Of a stretch of DNA of 6,331 nucleotides, positions 1-4,269 are shown in pieces. Below the pieces are notes generated by a model. The model saw only the letters and a program-made list of their open reading frames with translations. It ran no database searches and was not told where the DNA came from. A program made the translations under genes and the position numbers. The first letter of the stretch is position 1, and each line of letters opens with the position of its first letter. This DNA is from Bacteroidia bacterium (GTDB lineage Bacteria; Bacteroidota; Bacteroidia; SpSt-205), in NCBI GenBank assembly GCA_025060275.1, contig JANXCJ010000118.1, positions 1 through 6,331 of the forward strand. Reading direction: 5' to 3'.

Positions 1-1605
1 ATATTCTTCTGGTACAGGGTCCTGCAGGCTTCGGTACAGGGCTTTGTGTTCAAAAAAGAGCACAGGATTTGGGTCAAGTAGCGCTGTGGTAAGTAGCCCT
101 TTTGCGTCATAAGCACTTGCAGGATACACTATCTTGAGACCTGGGATATGCATAAAGACTCCTTCTAAGCTCTGGGAATGAAAAGGGCCAGCCCCAACCC
201 CTGCGCCTGTCGGCAATCGCACTACTACCTTGGGAGCTACACCCCAGCGGTAATAGTTTTTTGCCAAATTATTCACAATCTGTGTGAAACCATAGCTCAC
301 AAAGTCGGCAAACTGCATTTCTACCATGCTGGAAAAGCCTCTAAGCCCCAGCCCTAAGCTTATGCCTAAAATAGCCGACTCGCATAGAGGTGTATTACGC
401 ACTCGCTCCTTTCCGAACCGTTCAACGAGCCCTTCTGTGACCTTAAAGACCCCCCCATATTCTGCAATATCTTGTCCCATAAGGATCAGCTTAGGGTCGC
501 GTTCCATAGCTTGAAGCAATCCTTCTCTGATGGCATCTACGAAACGGAGAGAGCGTTTTGAGGGTGAAGGGGGTGGAGCTACAAGTTCTTGCGAAAAGGG
601 AGCATACACGCTTCTCTCCTCGTACTCAGGGTCTGGTGTAGGGTCCTCTTCTGCCAATACGGGCTTTATCTCTCGTTCTATGGTAGCTTTGAGGTCTTTT
701 CGGAGAGCTTCTACTTGCTGAGGTGTTAGATAGCCTTCTAAGAGGAGGAATTTCTCGTAGTTTAGGAGAGGGTCTTTTTTGGCCCACTCTTTTAGCAGGC
801 TTTTAGGAACATAGTGGATGCCAGAGGCTTCCTCGTGCCCGCGCATTCTGAAAGTAATCGCTTCTACAAGGCGGGGCTGCCTATCTTTCCTGATTTTCTC
901 GGCTAGATCATGGACAGTCCGATATACTTCTAAGATATTATTACCCTGGATAGTGTATCCTTCTATGCCGTATCCTACAGCCCTATCTGCTAAATTTTTA
1001 CAACGGTACTGTTCTGTAGTAGGAGTAGAAAGCCCATAACCATTATTCTCTATAAGGAAAAGGACAGGAAGCTCCCATACACTTGCTACATTTAGAGCCT
1101 CATGAAAGTCTCCTTCGCTTGTGCCGCCGTCTCCTATGAAGACTAAAGCGATATAATTCTCTTTCTCTAAGTTACTGGCGAGGGCTACGCCTGCTGCTAC
1201 GGGGAGCATTGCAGCTAAGTGAGATATCATGCCTATCACACGGTAGGATGGCGCACCAAAATGGAAGGACCGTTCTCTCCCTTGAGAAAAACCTGAATGC
1301 TTACCCTGCCACTGAGCAAAGAGCCGCCGCAGAGGCATACCGCGACTGGTAAATACTCCCAAGTTCCGATGAAGAGGAAAGATATAATCTGAGTCTCTCA
1401 AAGCTAGCGTACTCCCCACGGAAATCCCTTCCTGCCCGATGCCTGAGAACCACTTGCTTATTTTCCCTTGCCGGAGAAGGGAAAGCATTTTTTCCTCTAT
1501 CAGGCGGGCATAAAGCATCTCCCTATATAGGCGCAGCAGGGTCTCCTCTGAGAGCCCTAAGGGGTCATAAGAAAAGGCCAATACTTCTACTGTGGATACT
1601 TCCAT
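1..1605 (-). CDS. 2-oxoacid dehydrogenase E1, fused alpha and beta subunits (probable branched-chain type), C-terminally truncated by the window
   Basis: Thiamine-diphosphate E1 component of a 2-oxoacid dehydrogenase complex, which decarboxylates a 2-oxoacid and passes the acyl group to the lipoyl E2 in the cytoplasm. I read 535 open codons from ATG at 1605-1603 to position 1. Residues 1 to ~325 are E1-alpha: PLHRNLG (~77-83) and the ThDP/Mg motif GDGGTSEGD at 158-166 closing with NN at 187-188. A proline/glutamate-rich linker (~325-350) leads into E1-beta from ~residue 350: QDIAEYGGVFK, then GPFHSQSLEGVF with His476, then FFEHKALYR. The HSQS and FFExKxLYR signatures resemble branched-chain 2-oxoisovalerate E1-beta more than pyruvate E1-beta, but substrate is inferred. 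Fused versions are known in Bacteroidota and run to roughly 650-700 residues, so about 120-160 residues are missing. It lies 20 bp downstream of secG and is probably co-transcribed with it. Acetoin or pyruvate dehydrogenase E1 remains possible. Confidence 0.94.
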   Translation of the reverse strand, partial: MEVSTVEVLAFSYDPLGLSEETLLRLYREMLYARLIEEKMLSLLRQGKISKWFSGIGQEGISVGSTLALRDSDYIFPLHRNLGVFTSRGMPLRRLFAQWQGKHSGFSQGRERSFHFGAPSYRVIGMISHLAAMLPVAAGVALASNLEKENYIALVFIGDGGTSEGDFHEALNVASVWELPVLFLIENNGYGLSTPTTEQYRCKNLADRAVGYGIEGYTIQGNNILEVYRTVHDLAEKIRKDRQPRLVEAITFRMRGHEEASGIHYVPKSLLKEWAKKDPLLNYEKFLLLEGYLTPQQVEALRKDLKATIEREIKPVLAEEDPTPDPEYEERSVYAPFSQELVAPPPSPSKRSLRFVDAIREGLLQAMERDPKLILMGQDIAEYGGVFKVTEGLVERFGKERVRNTPLCESAILGISLGLGLRGFSSMVEMQFADFVSYGFTQIVNNLAKNYYRWGVAPKVVVRLPTGAGVGAGPFHSQSLEGVFMHIPGLKIVYPASAYDAKGLLTTALLDPNPVLFFEHKALYRSLQDPVPEEY

Positions 1606-1618
1606 AACTGAACTAAAG

Positions 1619-1623
1619 CTCCT
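1619..1623 (-). promoter_or_regulatory. Possible Shine-Dalgarno sequence for the E1 gene
   Basis: AGGAG reads on the minus strand in the short secG-E1 gap, 13 nt before the E1 ATG. That spacing is longer than the usual 5-9 nt, so it may be weak or fortuitous. It is the only purine-rich ribosome-binding match I see close to a start in this window, and it belongs to the gene that is internal to its operon. Confidence 0.35.
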
Positions 1624-1625
1624 AT

Positions 1626-1955
1626 TTACTGGGGCTTAGCAGGTGGAGGGGAAGGTAAGGGTTGAGATTCTACCATGCCTGCTGTCCGAGTTGTAGGAAT
1701 ATCTCCTCCCCGCATAGAGCTATGTACAGCGTGAATAAGAAGGGTGAGTCCTATAAGTACCCCGAAGAGGGTCCAAGTAGCTTTCTCAGCGAAGTCTGCT
1801 GCATGGCGCACACCGAGAAGCTGAGATGCCTGTGCCACACCCTGAATATCTGTTGCTAGCCCTCCTCCTTTTCCCTGCTGAATTAGCACTAAGAGGGTAA
1901 GTAAAATAGCATCTACTACTAAGAGAAATATAAGTACTCCTAAAATCCACCCCAT
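1626..1955 (-). CDS. secG: Preprotein translocase subunit SecG
   Basis: Small integral membrane subunit of the SecYEG translocon that assists SecA-driven protein export across the inner membrane. The 109-residue product has the family pattern: a first membrane helix (~3-25, rich in L, V and I), the cytoplasmic loop signature QQGKGGGLA at 26-34, then DFAEKATW at 54-61 leading into a second helix (~61-78). The QQGKGGG and F-x-x-K-x-T-W motifs identify it. Length is normal for SecG. After the second helix the protein ends in a proline-rich tail (100-109, LPSPPPAKPQ), as many SecG homologues do with variable low-complexity tails. The ATG is preceded almost immediately by a Bacteroidota-type promoter element, suggesting a leaderless or nearly leaderless message. 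The fused E1 gene follows after 20 bp in the same direction. Confidence 0.95.
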   Translation of the reverse strand: MGWILGVLIFLLVVDAILLTLLVLIQQGKGGGLATDIQGVAQASQLLGVRHAADFAEKATWTLFGVLIGLTLLIHAVHSSMRGGDIPTTRTAGMVESQPLPSPPPAKPQ

Positions 1956-1960
1956 GTTTG

Positions 1961-1988
1961 CAAAGGTAAAAAATCCTGATTACCTCAA
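1961..1988 (-). promoter_or_regulatory. Probable Bacteroidota-type promoter of secG-E1
   Basis: On the minus strand, TACCTTTG (1968-1961) is an exact match to the -7 consensus TAnnTTTG of the Bacteroidota primary sigma factor. A TTG (1988-1986, in a run of T) lies 17 nt upstream as a -33 element. The -7 box ends 5 nt before the secG ATG, so transcription should begin at or very near the start codon. The match is seen directly; promoter activity is inferred. Confidence 0.6.
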
Positions 1989-1994
1989 AAAAGT

Positions 1995-2002
1995 TAGTTT
2001 TG
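1995..2002 (+). promoter_or_regulatory. Probable Bacteroidota-type promoter -7 element facing ridA
   Basis: TAGTTTTG is an exact match to TAnnTTTG on the plus strand. It ends 6 nt before an ATG at 2009 that is in frame with ridA. A CTG at 1976-1978, one mismatch from TTG, lies 16 nt upstream and could serve as a poor -33 element. The promoter is back-to-back with that of secG, and the upstream halves of the two interleave. It could drive a leaderless message starting at 2009, or a message with a ~75 nt leader if translation starts at 2084. Confidence 0.5.
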
Positions 2003-2071
2003 AATGAGATGCGTGTAGTTGTAGTGGGATTGCTCACGGGAATCTTTGCGCAGGGAATTGGCGAAAAGCCC

Positions 2072-2079
2072 TATAATCG
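2072..2079 (+). promoter_or_regulatory. Candidate second promoter element just before the canonical ridA ATG
   Basis: TATAATCG ends 4 nt before the ATG at 2084. It contains a perfect TATAAT, but against the Bacteroidota TAnnTTTG consensus it has two mismatches. The nearest TTTG upstream (2045-2048) is 23 nt away, at the edge of acceptable spacing. If active it would give a leaderless ridA message from the canonical start. Weak evidence on its own. Confidence 0.3.
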
Positions 2080-2083
2080 CGGT

Positions 2084-2458
2084 ATGGAACGGATTTTTCC
2101 AGCAAATGTCAAGGCTATAGGCCCCTACAGTCCTGCAGTGCGGATAGGTCCGTGGGTTTTTCTCTCAGGTCAGATTGCTCTCAAGTCAGATGGGGAGATA
2201 GAGAAGAGTTCAATTGAGAAGGAAGTGGAGCAGGTGTTATACAATATACGCATGATTTTAGAGTCAGTCGGAGCTAAGCCAGAAAATATAGTCAAGGTTA
2301 CCATATTTCTCACGGATATGGCCTTCTTTCCTCAGGTGAATGCCGTTTATGAGAAGTTTTTTCAGCAGGGTAAATATCCTGCACGGGAGACGGTAGCAGT
2401 GGCTGCTTTGCCTAAGGGAGCTAGAATAGAAATTTCAGCTATTGCTTATATAGAATGA
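2084..2458 (+). CDS. ridA: RidA family reactive intermediate (imine/enamine) deaminase
   Basis: YjgF/YER057c/UK114 family protein. Characterised RidA hydrolyses 2-aminoacrylate and similar enamines/imines released by PLP enzymes, protecting PLP enzymes from damage. From ATG 2084 the product is 124 residues, a typical length, and starts at the position where RidA proteins normally start. Family landmarks in order: AIGPYSPAV (11-19), FLSGQIAL (26-33), VNAVYEKFF (85-93), ARE with Arg101 (equivalent to the catalytic Arg105 of E. coli RidA), and IEISAIAY with Glu116 (equivalent to Glu120). Active-site residues are therefore intact. The frame stays open upstream; ATG 2009 would add 25 residues that look like a signal peptide (MRVVVVGLLTGIFAQG) and has an exact promoter element 6 nt before it. 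I prefer 2084 by family alignment, but not strongly. The stop codon overlaps the next gene's ATG, implying translational coupling. Confidence 0.92.
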   Translation: MERIFPANVKAIGPYSPAVRIGPWVFLSGQIALKSDGEIEKSSIEKEVEQVLYNIRMILESVGAKPENIVKVTIFLTDMAFFPQVNAVYEKFFQQGKYPARETVAVAALPKGARIEISAIAYIE

Positions 2459-4167
2459 GGAAGCAAAGCTGGAGCATCCTCCTCATTCTATGCCATGCTT
2501 GCTTAGGACAGTCTGCTCCTTCTCGCTGGACTACTCCAGACTCTATTTTTTCCTATTGTGGGTTAGATACTACTTATCCCTTCCTCCAGCTAAAAGAGAA
2601 TAAGATTCTTTTTGCCGGTTATCTCAGGTCTGTGTGGGAGCTTCTCCGCCTAAACTCTAGGAAAGTACGAGTTCTCCATGTGGGAGACTCTCATCTACAA
2701 GGGGAAGTGCAGGGAAGAGAAATACGTAAGCGCTTGTATGCTATCTGGGGAGAAGGCGGAAGGGGATATGTTTTTCCTTATGCTATTGCGGGTACTACTT
2801 CTGCATATGACTACAGTAGCATTGGAAGGGGGCAGTGGCTTTCAGCTCGTAGTGCTCAATGGCAGCCTGCCCTTCCTCTCGGAGTCACAGGTATGGCAAT
2901 AGGCACCCATGAATCTACTGCAGAATGGGAAATTCGCTGGGCACCTGCATATGCCCCCGTAGCAAGCCCAAATGCTAAGATATATCTGCTTGTAAGAAGC
3001 CTCTGGGAGGGTATCTACCTGACACTTACTCTCAATGATACTCTCGTATTACCTACACAGTCCCTACAGCTGGGCTACGCTCTTTCTTCTTTTACTTCTC
3101 CTGTTCCTTTATATAGCATAAAGGGGACTTTCTACTGGCATGGGGAAGATTCCTTGAGTTATGTAGAGTTGCAGGGTATCTTTATAGAGGAAGGAAGCCA
3201 AGGAATAAGCTGGCATACTATGGGCGTAAATGGAGCGCGTTTATCGGACTGGGCTACGCTCCCCCTTCTCAGGGAAAGTCTGCGTCTTCTTAATCCAGAC
3301 CTTGTTGTAATAGATTTGGGTACGAATGACCTGCACGCCCCTAACACCTCCCTGGTGGATTTCTGCAGGGCTTTGGAGGCAGCGATAGATACGGTGAGAG
3401 CTGTTTTACCCGAGGCGGCAATTTTGCTAACCACACCTCATGAATTTTATCGTAGGATGCGCCCTATACCCTATTTGGCTCAGGCAGCTTATCTTATTCG
3501 GCGCATAGCAGCGCAAAAAAGAGTAGCTGTATGGGATGCTTACAAGTTTTTGGGCCCTATCCGAGAATGGAGACTGGCGGGATTAGCCCTGCCTGACATG
3601 GTACATCTTACGCCCGCAGGATATGCCCTCAAAGGGCAGATGTTGGGAGATGCTTTCTTGAAAAGTTACGGAGAGTTTTTGCGGGATAGTCTGCCTGATC
3701 CTACTGTAGAAGCCCATGCCATAGCTACTTTCTCACTATCTGATACATTGGAGGTGAAAGCACGGCCTCTTCCGCTTACTCCTTCTCTCTCACAGTTTGG
3801 TGGAAATAGTGCTGTGAAATATGTACCGGCTCGTCCTGCTTACGTATACCATAAGGTTCGTCCAGGTGAGACGCTGGGTTATATTGCCCAGCGGTATAGG
3901 ACCTCCGTCAAGGCAATTCAGTACGCCAACGGGCTAAAAGGCACCCGAATTAGGGCAGGCCAGACTCTTCGCATCCCTACAAACGTAGGCAGTAGGATAG
4001 CTTCTCCGTCTCTTTCTCAGCATTCTCGTATTCATATAGTGCAGCTTGGAGAGTCTCTCTGGAGCATTTCACAGAAGTATGGGGTTTCTATCCAAGCACT
4101 TTGTGAGGCTAATGGAATCACGCTAAGGAGCGTAATCTATCCGGGGCAGCGCCTTCGAATCCCATAA
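2455..4167 (+). CDS. Secreted SGNH/GDSL-type hydrolase with two C-terminal LysM domains
   Basis: A 570-residue serine esterase of the SGNH superfamily fused to glycan-binding LysM modules; probably removes ester groups (for example O-acetyl) from peptidoglycan or another glycan outside the inner membrane, which is inference. The N terminus (MRKQSWSILLILCHACLGQS) is a signal peptide; no good lipobox. Catalytic blocks: GDSH at 77-80 with nucleophile Ser79 (block I), MGVNGA at 256-261 (block II Gly/Asn region), LGTND at 288-292 with Asn291 (block III), and DMVH at 381-384 giving Asp381 and His384 (block V). About 175 residues separate blocks I and II, so a beta-rich insert is likely. LysM1 spans ~463-508 (HKVRPGETLGYIAQRY...) and LysM2 ~525-570 (HIVQLGESLWSISQKY...), ending at the last residue. 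Its ATG overlaps the ridA stop by 4 bp (ATGA). GDSL hydrolases of this general look are common in Bacteroidota. Confidence 0.9.
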   Translation: MRKQSWSILLILCHACLGQSAPSRWTTPDSIFSYCGLDTTYPFLQLKENKILFAGYLRSVWELLRLNSRKVRVLHVGDSHLQGEVQGREIRKRLYAIWGEGGRGYVFPYAIAGTTSAYDYSSIGRGQWLSARSAQWQPALPLGVTGMAIGTHESTAEWEIRWAPAYAPVASPNAKIYLLVRSLWEGIYLTLTLNDTLVLPTQSLQLGYALSSFTSPVPLYSIKGTFYWHGEDSLSYVELQGIFIEEGSQGISWHTMGVNGARLSDWATLPLLRESLRLLNPDLVVIDLGTNDLHAPNTSLVDFCRALEAAIDTVRAVLPEAAILLTTPHEFYRRMRPIPYLAQAAYLIRRIAAQKRVAVWDAYKFLGPIREWRLAGLALPDMVHLTPAGYALKGQMLGDAFLKSYGEFLRDSLPDPTVEAHAIATFSLSDTLEVKARPLPLTPSLSQFGGNSAVKYVPARPAYVYHKVRPGETLGYIAQRYRTSVKAIQYANGLKGTRIRAGQTLRIPTNVGSRIASPSLSQHSRIHIVQLGESLWSISQKYGVSIQALCEANGITLRSVIYPGQRLRIP

Positions 4168-4269
4168 TTCTCAACGCGTAGAGCCCTAAATTTTACAACT
4201 CAGGCATAAAATCCGTCGTCCTAAAATAGAAATTCTGATTTTGAGAAAGTAAATTCATACCTTCGCTGT
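4168..4269. other. Intergenic gap between the LysM hydrolase and the repeat protein
   Basis: This 102-bp AT-rich gap separates two plus-strand genes. I see no convincing terminator: the only symmetry is a 14-bp imperfect palindrome (CTCAACGCGTAGAG, 4170-4183) with no T-run after it. Its right end carries the candidate promoter element of the next gene. Confidence 0.5.
4258..4265 (+). promoter_or_regulatory. Candidate promoter -7 element of the repeat-protein gene
   Basis: TACCTTCG differs by one base from TAnnTTTG and closely resembles the secG element TACCTTTG. It ends 4 nt before the ATG at 4270. A TTTTG at 4239-4243 is the nearest -33-like sequence, but its 14-nt spacing is short. The placement matches the other start-proximal elements in the window and again suggests a leaderless message. 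Confidence 0.4.

Noticed and set aside
326..1039. Three short plus-strand open frames (326-514, 530-721, 818-1039)
   Set aside because: All are antisense to the fused E1 gene, whose motifs are intact across the region, and none shows recognisable protein features.
2467..2505. Possible lipobox around the cysteine at residue 16 of the SGNH hydrolase
   Set aside because: The residues before Cys16 are CHA, which lack the Leu-like -3 residue of a lipobox. An ordinary signal peptide cleaved a few residues later fits better.
4170..4183. Imperfect palindrome (CTCAACGCGTAGAG) two bases after the hydrolase stop, considered as a terminator or operator
   Set aside because: The stem is short and interrupted, leaves no proper loop, and no T-run follows. 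A 14-bp symmetry of this quality can occur by chance.
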